A stretch of 64,000 bases of DNA from Symbiobacterium terraclitae (GCF_017874315.1 NZ_JAGGLG010000006.1:62001-126000), one strand, 5' to 3'. Shown: positions 50,518 to 60,072, counted from the stretch's first letter. Translations and numbers: made by a program. Notes: a model not told the origin generated them from the sequence alone.

Positions 50518-51819
50518 CTACTCTGCCGTGCTGACCAGATCCTGCTTGGCTGCGTATCCGGCCCGCATGAACAGGGGTACCAGCGGGGACAGTGCGATCC
50601 CCGCAACGCTCAGCGCAACACGAAGCCCACGCACCGAGCCGATCCAACCGATCACCGGGCCCACGGCTGTCTGCCCGATCGCATCGGCCTGGCTGACGGT
50701 GGAGAGCACCGTTGCCCGAACCTGCGGATCGACGGAACGGACGAGCCAGCTGTTGCGCAGAGGAGCTGCGATCCCCTTGCAGAGAGATCCCACCAGGTGG
50801 CAGACCACAGCCAGGAAGAACTGGCCGCTCCAGGCGAACCCCAGGACTCCCGCAACCTGGGCTAAGGTGCAGAAGACCAGGACGAGCGCAACGGAACGTT
50901 CGTGCGACTGGTCCAGCCGCCGCTGCACCGTCTCCGTAACGGCGATCGAGAGCAGGGATGACAGGCCGGCGATGATGCCGAACCACGTGGTCGACTGGAG
51001 GTTCAGCAGTACAGGGAAGGGGATGTTCTCCAACAGGTGCGCTTCCCACAGGCGATCGTATCCCTCACCGGACATGCCTACGAAGAGCGCGATGAGCACG
51101 AAGGTGACCAGGAACGGGCTCCGGCGGATGGTGCGCAGCCCGTCGCGTGCGGTGTCCAGGGTTGCCTGCCACGAGTTCCGCCCTGTTCGAGCCGCGGGGA
51201 CAAACGACGTCTCACGCATGGCGATGATCAGGAAGATTCCGGCGGCAAAGATGATCAGGGCACCGGTAAGGATGGGTGCCTGCAGGCCCCAGCGCGCAAG
51301 CACTGCGCTAGCTGCAATGCCGAGGAGAGATGCGCCCTGTTCCACCTGGCTCCCCCGAAGGTACACGCTGCCCACCGTCTCCTCGCCGATCTCGCCGGCC
51401 AGCCAGGCCTCCATCGCACCGCTGGTGAGCGTGTGTCCGATACCGCGGATCACCTCACCGATGAAGATGGCGGCCAGAGCAGGAAGGGCCCCCTCGATCG
51501 CCAGGCCGGTGCCGAGGAGGAGGGTGCCGATAATCACGGAAAGGCGCCGGCTGTAGACGTCTGCTACCACACCGGTGGGTACTTCACAGATGAACACGGT
51601 GCTTTCGAGCACCGTCCCAACCAACACTAACTGAAATGGGGTTAATCCTGCTTCGTTGATGTAGTAGACCGGTAGAAGGGTGAAGATCGTGGCAAACCCG
51701 AAGGCGAGGAACCCTGTCCAGAGATAGTAGACGGTCTGTGGCTTCAGTCTAAGCGTCGGGGGGTAAATAAGAAACCCTCCTATCCGCCAGGTGCTGTTTC
51801 TGCCCCTGGCCAGGCACAT
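50518..51819 (-). CDS. Major facilitator superfamily transporter
   Basis: Up to 433 residues, about 12 membrane segments, with the MFS motif A-like loop near GVVADVYSRRLSVIIGTLLL after helix 2-3 (about residues 83-102). The family resembles drug/metabolite exporters of the DHA1 or tetracycline type. The start is uncertain: the ATG at 51819 has no ribosome site, whereas a strong AGGAGGG at about 51775 precedes only ATT and CTG in frame. Divergent from the YdcF-like gene. Substrate unknown. Confidence 0.85.
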   Translation of the reverse strand: MCLARGRNSTWRIGGFLIYPPTLRLKPQTVYYLWTGFLAFGFATIFTLLPVYYINEAGLTPFQLVLVGTVLESTVFICEVPTGVVADVYSRRLSVIIGTLLLGTGLAIEGALPALAAIFIGEVIRGIGHTLTSGAMEAWLAGEIGEETVGSVYLRGSQVEQGASLLGIAASAVLARWGLQAPILTGALIIFAAGIFLIIAMRETSFVPAARTGRNSWQATLDTARDGLRTIRRSPFLVTFVLIALFVGMSGEGYDRLWEAHLLENIPFPVLLNLQSTTWFGIIAGLSSLLSIAVTETVQRRLDQSHERSVALVLVFCTLAQVAGVLGFAWSGQFFLAVVCHLVGSLCKGIAAPLRNSWLVRSVDPQVRATVLSTVSQADAIGQTAVGPVIGWIGSVRGLRVALSVAGIALSPLVPLFMRAGYAAKQDLVSTAE

Positions 51820-51927
51820 GCTGCGTCGTACCGCCCGGGGCCAGCGGGCAGGTGCGCACGCGTCGGGGCCGCCCGTAACCCAGGCGCTCGCTCATCGTTG
51901 TTCCCTGTAGCGAGGGGGGAACCGACA

Positions 51928-52527
51928 GTGCGCATCTCGGAGATCGACCTGGAGGCGCTGAGCAACCGCCAACTCGGCCGCCTCGTCCTGGGATACCAGC
52001 CCTACTGCGGTGAGGCTGGCGACGTCATCTTCGTGTTCGGCGGGCGGACTCTGGACCGCGTACAGCAGGCTGCAGGGCTCTACCAAGCCGGGAAGGCGCC
52101 GCTGCTACTCCTCTCCGGCGGAACGAAGTTCGGCCGGCGGGACCAGGCGGAGGCCATCGCAATGCAGGAGGAGGCGCTGCGTCTCGGCGTCCCGCCGGAG
52201 GCGATCCTGATCGAGACCGAATCCAACCACACCGTCGAAAACGTGCTCTGCTCGCTGGTGGTACTGCACCGCCGCGTGGGTCTCCACCGCATCCGCCGGC
52301 TGATCGCCGTCACCCGGCCCTGGCACGTCCGCCGGTCGCTGCTGGCGCTGCGGACCTACCTGCCGCGCTGGATCGAGGCGGTCTCATGCCCGGTGGACCT
52401 CCCCGGTTTCGACCCAGATCGCTGGTGGGACCACCCCGAGGCCGCCTGGCGGGTCCCGCGGGAGGCGCGGAAACTGGTGGCCTACGCGCGGGAAGGGTTC
52501 GTGGCCGACGAGGAGGTCGCGCTCTGA
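51928..52527 (+). CDS. YdcF/DUF218-family protein
   Basis: 199 residues from the GTG at 51928, which has GAGGGGGGA seven bases upstream. The DUF218 fold is shown by DVIFVFGGRTLDRVQQAAGLY (about 30-50), LLLLSGGTKFGRRDQAE and TESNHTVENVLCSLVVL. Unlike SanA/ElyC it has no membrane anchor, so it is a cytosolic YdcF-like protein that may bind nucleotides or S-adenosylmethionine. It is divergent from the MFS gene and convergent with a zinc-ribbon gene. Function unknown. Confidence 0.85.
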   Translation: MRISEIDLEALSNRQLGRLVLGYQPYCGEAGDVIFVFGGRTLDRVQQAAGLYQAGKAPLLLLSGGTKFGRRDQAEAIAMQEEALRLGVPPEAILIETESNHTVENVLCSLVVLHRRVGLHRIRRLIAVTRPWHVRRSLLALRTYLPRWIEAVSCPVDLPGFDPDRWWDHPEAAWRVPREARKLVAYAREGFVADEEVAL

Positions 52528-52534
52528 CCCGTGA

Positions 52535-52777
52535 CTATTCCGGTAGCCCCAGCTCCCGGGCACGCTCCGGGCTGATCTCCCACTCGTGCCGGCATACCCG
52601 GCATTTTGCGTGGTACCGCGTCGCACCGGTACCGGCGCCTTCACCGGACTGGCTGCGCCTGCCGAAGAGCGCACGGGCGAGGAAGCCGCCGGCGCTGCCC
52701 CGTCCGCCGGAGCGCACGGCGATCTCCACATCCGGCTCGAAGCACCGCGGGCACCGCTCCTCGGGCCTGTTCGCCAT
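52535..52777 (-). CDS. Small zinc-ribbon protein
   Basis: 80 residues with two Cys-x2-Cys pairs: CPRC at 9-12 and CRVC at 59-62, and a following histidine (CRHEWE). A glycine/serine-rich spacer separates the pairs, so it probably folds as one zinc ribbon. The ATG at 52777 has GGGGGAG upstream. It lies after the ispG terminator and overlaps nothing. No function can be assigned. Confidence 0.7.
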   Translation of the reverse strand: MANRPEERCPRCFEPDVEIAVRSGGRGSAGGFLARALFGRRSQSGEGAGTGATRYHAKCRVCRHEWEISPERARELGLPE

Positions 52778-52797
52778 GGAAACTCCCCCTGATGCAA

Positions 52798-52823
52798 GAC
52801 CGCAGCCCGGCCGGGCTGCGGTC
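52798..52823. terminator. Perfect 26-base palindrome after ispG
   Basis: 13-base arms (GACCGCAGCCCGG and its complement) with no loop, 18 bases after the ispG stop, followed on the minus strand by TTGCATC. Confidence 0.65.
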
Positions 52824-52840
52824 AGCTGCGTCTTCCCTTA

Positions 52841-53953
52841 CTACCCCCGAGCGTGGCGGCTGTAGCCGGTGAGCTGCTGGCCCGAGGCCTTGATCTCGGC
52901 GACCTTCTGCTCCACCAGCTCCACCAGCGACTCCACCATCTCTTCCTCGGTGGTCTTGCGCACCTGCTCGCCGCCCACGTAGAGCATGCCCACGCCGCGG
53001 CCGCCGAAGAGCGCCACGTCGGCCTCGGCCGCCTCGCCGGGGCCGTTGACCACGCAGCCCATCACGGCCACGTTCAGGGGCACGTCGATGTGCTGCAGGC
53101 GCCGCTCCACCTCGTTGGCCACCCGCACCAGGTCGATCTGGACCCGGCCGCAGGAGGGGCACGAGATGATGTTAATGCCCCGGGTGCGCAGGCCCAGCGC
53201 CTTCAGGATCTCGTAGCCCACCCGCACCTCCTCGGTGCAGTCGGTGGAGAGCGAGACCCGGACCGTGTCGCCGATGCCCTCGGCCAGGATGGTGCCGATG
53301 CCCACCGCGGACTTGATCGTACCGGCAAACGGCGTGCCCGCCTCGGTGACGCCCACGTGCAGCGGGTAGTCGACCTTCTCGGCCAGCTTGCGGTAGGCCT
53401 CGATCATCATGTCGACCCGCGAGGCCTTGATGGAGATGACGATGTCCGTGAAGTTCAGCTCCTCCAGGATGGCCACGTGCTTCAGCGCCGACTCCACCAT
53501 GCCGTCGGGCGTGGGGTAGCCGTACTTCTCCAGGAACTCGTCCTCCAGCGACCCGGCGTTGACGCCGATGCGGATCGGCACGCCCCGGTCCTTGCAGGCC
53601 CGGACGACCTCCTCCACCTTCCAGCGGGCGCCGATGTTGCCAGGGTTGATGCGCAGCTTGTCGATGCCGGCCTCCAGCACCTTCAGCGCGATCCGGTAGT
53701 CGAAGTGCACGTCCGCCACCAGCGGGATCCTGCACCCCTGGCGGATCTCCTTGAAGCATTCCGCCGCCTCCATCGTGGGGGCGGCCACGCGGACGATGTC
53801 GCAGCCCGCCTCCTCCAGGGCGCGGATCTGCGCCAGCACCTCGGGCACGTTGCGCGTGTCGCACTTGGTCATGGACTGCACGGAGATGGGGGCACCCCCG
53901 CCGATCTGCAGGTTCCCCACCCGTACGGCCCTCGTCATCCTCCGCTCCGTCAT
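52841..53953 (-). CDS. ispG: 4-hydroxy-3-methylbut-2-enyl diphosphate synthase
   Basis: 370 residues (GcpE). Uses a 4Fe-4S cluster to make HMBPP in the penultimate MEP step. The N-terminal TIM-barrel contains [12 protein letters not shown] and RINPGNIG; the C-terminal cluster cysteines are visible in SCPSCGRVQ and [13 protein letters not shown]. It follows the rseP pair, and together with dxr shows that the MEP pathway is used. The ATG at 53953 follows an 80-base gap after rseP copy 1. Confidence 0.97.
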   Translation of the reverse strand: MTERRMTRAVRVGNLQIGGGAPISVQSMTKCDTRNVPEVLAQIRALEEAGCDIVRVAAPTMEAAECFKEIRQGCRIPLVADVHFDYRIALKVLEAGIDKLRINPGNIGARWKVEEVVRACKDRGVPIRIGVNAGSLEDEFLEKYGYPTPDGMVESALKHVAILEELNFTDIVISIKASRVDMMIEAYRKLAEKVDYPLHVGVTEAGTPFAGTIKSAVGIGTILAEGIGDTVRVSLSTDCTEEVRVGYEILKALGLRTRGINIISCPSCGRVQIDLVRVANEVERRLQHIDVPLNVAVMGCVVNGPGEAAEADVALFGGRGVGMLYVGGEQVRKTTEEEMVESLVELVEQKVAEIKASGQQLTGYSRHARG

Positions 53954-54033
53954 CGCCCGTCACTGCTCCCTCTTTGGTACCTCTCGCTCGTAAGACTGCC
54001 GCCGGCCTGCAGCCGTTCCACAACCGTACGGAC

Positions 54034-55056
54034 TCAGCTCCCAAGAATTGCGGCCCGCAGGTCGCCGTAGGTCACGACCAGCGTGAGCCCCACCAGCAGC
54101 AGGAGCCCGAAGAAGTGCGCCATGCCGACGAACTCCGGGTCCAGCCTGCGGCCCCGGACCGCCTCCACTGCCATGAACAGCAGATGCGCGCCGTCCAGCG
54201 CCGGGATCGGCAGCAGGTTGAACAGCCCCAGGTTGATGGAGAGGGCCGCGGTCAGCGCCAGCAGGTTGGTCACGCCGGCTGAGGCTTCCGTGGCGATCGC
54301 ACGCGTCATGCCCACCGGGCCGTACAGCTCCACCGGCTGCCGCCCGGTCACGGTGTCGACCAGCCAGCCGATCCAGGTCCCGGCATACCGGCAGGTCATC
54401 GCGGGGCCCCAGGCCAGGGCTCTCCACACGGAAGGGGTCGCCTGCCGAATCCCGAGGACGTACTCCCCCTCCACCTGCACCGGGGTCAGCACCGCGCTGA
54501 ACTGCCTGCCGTCCCGCGCCAGCCGGACTTCCAGCGGTGCGCCGCCCGAGCCGGCCACGCGAAGCCGGACCTCCGACCAGGCGCCGACCGGCTCGCCATC
54601 GATTTCCAGTACCAGGTCACCCGGCTGCAGCCCGGCGACGGCAACGGGACAGGGCTGCCCCCCGCACTCCGCGAGGGTCTGGCCGATGACCGGCGCCTCC
54701 GCCCACCTGGCGTAAGCGAAAGCGGAGAGCAGCAGGGAGGCCAGCAGGAAGTTCATGAGGGGGCCGGCCAGGATGGTCAGCGCCCGGGCGTAGACCGGCT
54801 TGTTGCTGAAGCCTGCCGGATCCTCGGGCTCGTCGGGATCCATGCCCGCCATGCGGACGAAGCCGCCCAGCGGAACCGCCCGCAGACTGTAGCGCGTCCC
54901 GCCCTTGGCGAAGCGGAGCACGCTGGGGCCGAAGCCCAGGGCGAACTCGTGCACGCGGATGCCGAAGAACTTGGCCGCGGCGAAGTGGCCGAGTTCGTGG
55001 ACGAAGATCATGAGCCCGAAGACCGGGACCGCCCACAACCAGTGCGCCAGGGTCAT
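54034..55056 (-). CDS. rseP: RseP/RasP-type site-2 protease, copy 1
   Basis: 340 residues from the ATG at 55056 (GGTGGTGAGC upstream). An intramembrane zinc metalloprotease that clips single-pass membrane proteins such as anti-sigma factors and signal peptides. Zinc motif HELGH at 20-24 lies in the first membrane helix, a PDZ domain occupies about 110-190 and the third zinc ligand aspartate lies in NLLPIPALDGAHLL. Final helix VGLTLVVTYGDL. It is a tandem paralogue of the gene just upstream; both keep their catalytic residues. Confidence 0.95.
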   Translation of the reverse strand: MTLAHWLWAVPVFGLMIFVHELGHFAAAKFFGIRVHEFALGFGPSVLRFAKGGTRYSLRAVPLGGFVRMAGMDPDEPEDPAGFSNKPVYARALTILAGPLMNFLLASLLLSAFAYARWAEAPVIGQTLAECGGQPCPVAVAGLQPGDLVLEIDGEPVGAWSEVRLRVAGSGGAPLEVRLARDGRQFSAVLTPVQVEGEYVLGIRQATPSVWRALAWGPAMTCRYAGTWIGWLVDTVTGRQPVELYGPVGMTRAIATEASAGVTNLLALTAALSINLGLFNLLPIPALDGAHLLFMAVEAVRGRRLDPEFVGMAHFFGLLLLVGLTLVVTYGDLRAAILGS

Positions 55057-55123
55057 GCGCTCACCACCTGTCTCCGCACAGCCGGGGCCCGCCACCCGGC
55101 GCCGTCCGCAGACGGCGTGGCGG

Positions 55124-56158
55124 TCACCGCCCCAGAATCGCAGACCGGAGGTCGCCGTAGGTGACCACCAGGATCAGCCCCATCAGCAGCAGGAAGCCGA
55201 AGAAGTGCACCATGTTGACCCGCTCGGGGTCCAGCTTACGGCCGCGGATCGCCTCCACCGCCATGAAGAGCAGGTGCGAGCCGTCCAGCGCCGGGATCGG
55301 CAGCAGGTTGAAGAGGCCGAGGTTGATCGAGAGGAAGGCCGTCAGCCAGAGCAGGTTGGTCACCCCGGCCGATGCCTGGGTCGCGATCTCCCGGGTGATG
55401 CCCACCGGCCCCGACAGCTCCATCGGCGCCCGACCGACCACGACGTCGATCAGCGAGACTACCCAGGCCTTCGAGTACCCGTAGGTGATCGACGGGCCCT
55501 GGGCCAGCGCCTTCCAGAAGGAGCCGCGCCGGAACGCCTGCCGGATCCCGATGAGGTAGTCGTCTCCCACCTGCACCGGGGTCAGCACAAGGTTGAGCTG
55601 CTGCCCGCCGCGCTCCACCCGGATCTCCACGGGCTGGCCGCCGGTCTCGGCCACATAGGTCGGAATGTCCCGCCAGGTCCCCACCGGCTTGCCGCCGATC
55701 GCCAGCACCCGGTCGCCGGGCTGCAGGCCGCCGACCTTCGCCGGGCACGGCTGCCCCTCGCAGTCCGTGACGATCTGGCCGATGATCGGCTCCTGCAGGG
55801 GCTCGCCCTGCACCCAGACGAAGACCGAGAGCAGGATGGAGGCCAGCAGGAAGTTCATGAAGGGGCCGGCAAAGATCGTCAGCGCCCGCGCGTGGATCGG
55901 CTTGCTGTTGAACCCGGCCGGGTCGTCCTGCTCGGACGCGTCCATGCCGGCCATGCGCACGAATCCCCCCAACGGGATCGCGCGCAGGCTGTACCGGGTC
56001 TCGCCCCGGTCGAAGCCCAGGACGCTCGGGCCGAAGCCCAGCGCAAACTCGTGCACGCGGATGCCGAAGAACTTGGCCACGGCGAAGTGGCCAAGCTCGT
56101 GCATGAAGATCATCAACCCGAAGACCGGGATTGCCCACAGCCAGTCGATCAGGGTCAC
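55124..56158 (-). CDS. rseP: RseP/RasP-type site-2 protease, copy 2
   Basis: 344 residues from a GTG at 56158 (GGTGGTGAGTGC upstream, GTGA overlap with the dxr stop). HELGH at 20-24, PDZ-like domain at about 115-195, NLLPIPALDGSHLL with the aspartate ligand and the closing LILVVTYGDL are all intact. It is the copy coupled to dxr as in Bacillus, so it is probably the ancestral one. The two copies share the framework but differ strongly in the PDZ region, as expected if they choose different substrates. Confidence 0.95.
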   Translation of the reverse strand: MTLIDWLWAIPVFGLMIFMHELGHFAVAKFFGIRVHEFALGFGPSVLGFDRGETRYSLRAIPLGGFVRMAGMDASEQDDPAGFNSKPIHARALTIFAGPFMNFLLASILLSVFVWVQGEPLQEPIIGQIVTDCEGQPCPAKVGGLQPGDRVLAIGGKPVGTWRDIPTYVAETGGQPVEIRVERGGQQLNLVLTPVQVGDDYLIGIRQAFRRGSFWKALAQGPSITYGYSKAWVVSLIDVVVGRAPMELSGPVGITREIATQASAGVTNLLWLTAFLSINLGLFNLLPIPALDGSHLLFMAVEAIRGRKLDPERVNMVHFFGFLLLMGLILVVTYGDLRSAILGR

Positions 56159-57318
56159 GCACTCACCACCTGTTGCCGCGCCACCGCCCGGGCCCACCGG
56201 TCCGCGGCGAAAATCGCCTCCAGATCGGGCTGGTGGACCACCTCATGGCGCCCCATCACCCCGGAAACCAACTTGAAGATCCCCGTAAACGGAATCTCGC
56301 CGGCGAGGAACCGCTCCACCGCGACCTCGTTGGCAGCGTTGAGCACCGCCGGCATCGTCCCCCCCATTGTAATGGCCTGTCGCGCGTAGTTCAAGGAAGG
56401 GAAGGTCTCCACGTCCGGGCGCTCGAAGGTCAGGCTGCCCAGGGCCGCCAGATCCAGCGGCTCGGTGACGCCCTCGCACCGCTCCGGGTAGCAGAGGGCG
56501 TACTGGATGGGCAGCCGCATGTCCGTCGGACCCAGCTGGGCGATGATGCTGCCGTCGCAGAACTCCACCGCCGAGTGCAGGATCGACTGGGGATGGACCA
56601 CCACCTCGATGTGCGCCATGTCCACACCGAAGAGCCAGTAGGCCTCGATCATCTCCAGCGCCTTGTTCATCAGCGTGGCGCTGTCGATGGTGACCTTGGC
56701 CCCCATGTTCCAGCGCGGGTGGCGCAGGGCAGCCTCACGCGTCACGCCCGAGAGGTCCTTCCAGCCCCGGAACGGACCGCCGGAGGCTGTGAGCAGGATC
56801 CGCCGCACCCGGGAGGGGTCCGCGCCGCCAAGGGACTGGAAGATGGCGGAGTGCTCCGAGTCCACCGGGATGATCCGCACCCCGCGGGCCCGCGCCGCGG
56901 CCATCACCAGCTCACCGGCGGCCACCAGCGTCTCCTTGTTGGCCAGCGCGATGTCCTTGCCGGCCTGGATGGCCGCCAGGGTCGGGCGCACGCCGAGGGC
57001 ACCCACCACGGAGGTGAGCACCAGCTCGCTCTCGGGGTGTGTCGCCACCCGCTCCAGCCCGCCGTCGCCCCAGGCGATCTCCGGACGGTACTCGGGCGCC
57101 AGGGCCTGCAGCCGCCGGCGCAGCTCGCCGGCCAGCTCCTCGGTGGCCACCGCGAGCAGCTTCGGGCGGTGGCGACAGGCCTGATCCGCCAACAGGTCCA
57201 CCTGCCTCCCGGCCGCCAGGGCCACCACCCGGAAGCGGTCCGGGAGGTGGGCGATCACGTCGAGCGCCTGGGTGCCGATGGAGCCGGTGGACCCGAGGAT
57301 GGCGATGGCTTTCTTCAT
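56155..57318 (-). CDS. dxr: 1-deoxy-D-xylulose 5-phosphate reductoisomerase
   Basis: 387 residues (IspC), the first committed MEP-pathway enzyme. N-terminal NADPH site ILGSTGSIGTQAL; catalytic region NKETLVAAGEL, PVDSEHSAIFQ with metal ligands, LTASGGPFRG and the later LMNKALEMIEA. It is the usual upstream partner of rseP. The ATG at 57318 is in an AAGGAG-containing context. Product feeds undecaprenyl phosphate made by uppS nearby. Confidence 0.97.
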   Translation of the reverse strand: MKKAIAILGSTGSIGTQALDVIAHLPDRFRVVALAAGRQVDLLADQACRHRPKLLAVATEELAGELRRRLQALAPEYRPEIAWGDGGLERVATHPESELVLTSVVGALGVRPTLAAIQAGKDIALANKETLVAAGELVMAAARARGVRIIPVDSEHSAIFQSLGGADPSRVRRILLTASGGPFRGWKDLSGVTREAALRHPRWNMGAKVTIDSATLMNKALEMIEAYWLFGVDMAHIEVVVHPQSILHSAVEFCDGSIIAQLGPTDMRLPIQYALCYPERCEGVTEPLDLAALGSLTFERPDVETFPSLNYARQAITMGGTMPAVLNAANEVAVERFLAGEIPFTGIFKLVSGVMGRHEVVHQPDLEAIFAADRWARAVARQQVVSA

Positions 57319-57346
57319 GAAACCAGTACTCCTTCGCTTGCAGGTA

Positions 57347-58426
57347 TCAACGCTTGCGGCTTTCGTCGGGGAAGATCGGCAGCAGCCCCGAGGTGATCAT
57401 CGCCTTCAGCAGGATCGTGATCAGCGGCCCGAAGAGCACGCCGAGGGCGCCGAAGAACTTGATGCCCAGGTAGATGGCCAGCAGCACCGCCAGCGGGTGC
57501 AGGCCCACCCGGTCGCCCACCACCTTCGACTCCAGCATCTGCCTGCTGGCGCTGACGATGGCGTAGACGATCAGCAGCTTCACGGCCAGCCAGAGGTTGC
57601 CGGTGAAGGCGGAGTAGAGCGCCCAGGGCACGAAGACGGCGCCGGGGCCGATGATCGGCAGGACGTCCGCCAGGCCGATGAGCAGTCCGCCCAGCACCAC
57701 GTATCGCGCGCCGATGATGGCGAGGCCGATCATCGAGACCACGGCCGTGATCGTGATCAGCAGCGCCTGTGCCTTCGCCCAACCGATGGCGTTGTTCCAG
57801 ACCTCGGTCTTCACCTGCCGGATCTGGTCGCGCCAGCCGACGGGGAAGAGCGAGAGCAGGAACGCGCCGATCTGGGAGCGGTCCCGGGCCATGAAGAACG
57901 TAGCCACCAGCGTGATGACCACGTTAATCAGGAAGCCGGGGACGCTGGTCACGATGCCCAGCTTGCCGGCCAGGCCCTCCAGATAAGTACCCAGGTGGGA
58001 CTGGAGCTTGGCGAGATTGACGTTGATCTGCTGCTGCACCGTCTCCGGCAGGTTGCCGACCAGCTCCTCCAGCTTGGCGAGCAGCTGCCCCGAGAGGTCG
58101 AGGCCCGCCGTGTAGAGGTACGGGAGGTTGCTGATCAGCGTGCGGATCTCGCCCACCAGGTAGGCGATGCCCACGGTGAGCAGCCCGCCCAGGGCGCCCA
58201 CCACGATCAGCAGGACCAGGGCCACCGCCAGCGACCGGGGCAGGCGGGCCCGGCGCACGAGCCAGCGGACCGGGGGCTCCATCAGTTCGGCGACCAGCAG
58301 GGCCAGCACGAACGGGAACACCACGGGCAGCCCGTAGGTCAGGAGCGCCCAGGAGATGAGCAGGAAACCAGTGAGGCCGAGCACCGAAAAGAGCCAGGTC
58401 CGGTCCAACCGCTCCACCTCCGGCAC
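57347..58426 (-). CDS. AI-2E-family permease (YtvI-like)
   Basis: 359 residues with about eight membrane helices and a central amphipathic region (about 110-160). Family signatures include the IGLADVLPIIGPGAVFVPWALY stretch (positions about 250-272) and the final PLITILLKAMI. Members range from AI-2 exporters to sodium/proton antiporters and the sporulation protein YtvI; the last is plausible in a spore former. The start is a GTG at 58426 with no strong ribosome site. Insertion of this gene between cdsA and dxr departs from the usual order. Confidence 0.88.
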   Translation of the reverse strand: MPEVERLDRTWLFSVLGLTGFLLISWALLTYGLPVVFPFVLALLVAELMEPPVRWLVRRARLPRSLAVALVLLIVVGALGGLLTVGIAYLVGEIRTLISNLPYLYTAGLDLSGQLLAKLEELVGNLPETVQQQINVNLAKLQSHLGTYLEGLAGKLGIVTSVPGFLINVVITLVATFFMARDRSQIGAFLLSLFPVGWRDQIRQVKTEVWNNAIGWAKAQALLITITAVVSMIGLAIIGARYVVLGGLLIGLADVLPIIGPGAVFVPWALYSAFTGNLWLAVKLLIVYAIVSASRQMLESKVVGDRVGLHPLAVLLAIYLGIKFFGALGVLFGPLITILLKAMITSGLLPIFPDESRKR

Positions 58427-58436
58427 CAGCGAAGGC

Positions 58437-59246
58437 TCACGAGAGCCCGAATATCAGTGTCGCTATATAGTAGACGAACGGCAGGACAAACAGGCTACTG
58501 TCAAACCGGTCCAGCACGCCCCCGTGTCCCGGAAGCAGCCTGCCCGAGTCCTTCACGCCCGCGGCACGCTTCAGCGCCGACTCCGTCAGGTCGCCCAGCG
58601 TCGCCACCAGGGCGATGGCGACCCCGAGGAGCGCCCCGTGCCAGTGGAGAACGCCAACGGTCGGCGCGAGGAGCAGGCCCACCGCCGCCGCGCCGGCCAC
58701 GCCGCCCAGCAGCCCTTCCACGGACTTCTGCGGCGATATCTTCGGCGCCAGCTTGTGCCGGCCCAGCGAGATCCCCACAAAGTAGGCCATGGTGTCGGCG
58801 CCCCAGGTGCAGAGGAAGGCGAGGCCCACCCACGCCAGGCCCACATCCCAGCCGCTCCCGCCGCCGAGCCTGCGCAGCAGCAGGAGGTGGCTGAAGAGCC
58901 CCACGTAGAGCACGCCGGCCAGGGTCATCAGCGCGTCGACGACGGAAAACGACTCCGGCCGGAAGAGCGACCGGGAGAGGATCACCATGGCGGAGAGGGC
59001 GAGGACCGCCCCCAGGTAGAGGCCGTCGGGCGGCATCAGCCCCGCCGTGAGCAGGAGGGCGAGCACGGCTGCGCCGCCCAGGGGCAGCGAGGGGTTGAAG
59101 CCCATGGCCCGCCCCAGGCGCGAATACTCGTAGAAGGCAACAAGGCCCATCCCCGTGACCAGCGCGAGGAGGGGCCACCGCCCGAGAAAAAGCAGGCCCA
59201 GGAACACCGGTATACCCACCAGGCCCGTCAGAATGCGAACGAGCAC
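58437..59246 (-). CDS. cdsA: Phosphatidate cytidylyltransferase
   Basis: 269 residues, about eight membrane segments. Makes CDP-diacylglycerol from phosphatidate and CTP. The C-terminal CdsA signature is present (SALKRAAGVKDSGRLLPGHGGVLDRFDS, positions about 222-249, with the key S/K/D/D residues). The start at 59246 is a GTG-type codon. It follows uppS by 49 bases and links the MEP, undecaprenyl and phospholipid steps in one operon. Confidence 0.95.
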   Translation of the reverse strand: MLVRILTGLVGIPVFLGLLFLGRWPLLALVTGMGLVAFYEYSRLGRAMGFNPSLPLGGAAVLALLLTAGLMPPDGLYLGAVLALSAMVILSRSLFRPESFSVVDALMTLAGVLYVGLFSHLLLLRRLGGGSGWDVGLAWVGLAFLCTWGADTMAYFVGISLGRHKLAPKISPQKSVEGLLGGVAGAAAVGLLLAPTVGVLHWHGALLGVAIALVATLGDLTESALKRAAGVKDSGRLLPGHGGVLDRFDSSLFVLPFVYYIATLIFGLS

Positions 59247-59295
59247 AGCGTCACCTGCTTTACTAGAGCTGCGGCTGGCCGGGGGCCGCCCCTGT

Positions 59296-60072
59296 TCAGA
59301 CGGCGCCGAAGCGGCGCTCGCGGCGGGCGAACTCCCGCAGAGCCTGTTCCAGGTGCTCCCGCGTGAAGTCGGGCCAGTACACGTCCGTCACCCAGATCTC
59401 GGCATACGCCGCCTGCCACAGCAGGAAGTTCGATAGGCGCATCTCACCGGCCGTCCGGATCACCAGGTCGGGGTCCGGAAGCCCGGCCGTGTACAGGTGG
59501 CTGGCCACCGCGGCCGCGTCGATGCGGTCGGGGTCCAGCCGGCCGGCCTGAACCTCGGCAGCAAGGCTGCGGAAGGCATCCACCAGCTCCGCCTGGCCGC
59601 CGTAGTTCACGGCCAGGTTCAGGATGAGCCGGTCGTTGCCCCGCGTCAGGTTCACCGCCCGCTCGATCTCCCGCTGCTGCGCCGGAGGCAGCTCGTGGAT
59701 ACGGCCGATCGCGTTGATGCGCACGCCGTTCTTGTGCAGGGTCGTGGCCTCCAGCCTGCAGTACTCCAGCAGCAGGCTCATGAGGGTATCGACCTCGTCC
59801 TTGGGCCGCTTCCAGTTTTCCGTGGAGAACGCGTAGCAGGTAAGGACCTTGATGCCCAGTTCGGGGGCTGCCTTCACCACGCCGCGCAGGGCCTCGACCC
59901 CGGCGCGGTGTCCGGCGGTGCGGGGAAGGCCGCGCTGCACCGCCCACCGTCCGTTGCCGTCCATGATGATGGCAACGTGGCGGGGCCCCTCCGCCTTCGG
60001 CTCCGGCCCCGGCCCCACACCGGGGGAGGCCTCCCGCTCCCGCCGAACCATTCTGCGCAAGTCGTCTAGCAC
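59296..60072 (-). CDS. uppS: Isoprenyl transferase (undecaprenyl diphosphate synthase)
   Basis: Adds isopentenyl units in cis to make the C55 carrier for cell-wall synthesis. About 258 residues from the GTG at 60072; a TTG at 60084 abuts a ribosome site and an ATG at 60051 is possible. Motifs: HVAIIMDGNGRWA with the catalytic aspartate, AFSTENWKRP, NLAVNYGGQAE, PDLVIRTAGEMRLSNFLLWQ. The family's RTSGE reads RTAGE. The 5' end overlaps the small 60066-60317 gene. Confidence 0.94.
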   Translation of the reverse strand: MLDDLRRMVRREREASPGVGPGPEPKAEGPRHVAIIMDGNGRWAVQRGLPRTAGHRAGVEALRGVVKAAPELGIKVLTCYAFSTENWKRPKDEVDTLMSLLLEYCRLEATTLHKNGVRINAIGRIHELPPAQQREIERAVNLTRGNDRLILNLAVNYGGQAELVDAFRSLAAEVQAGRLDPDRIDAAAVASHLYTAGLPDPDLVIRTAGEMRLSNFLLWQAAYAEIWVTDVYWPDFTREHLEQALREFARRERRFGAV

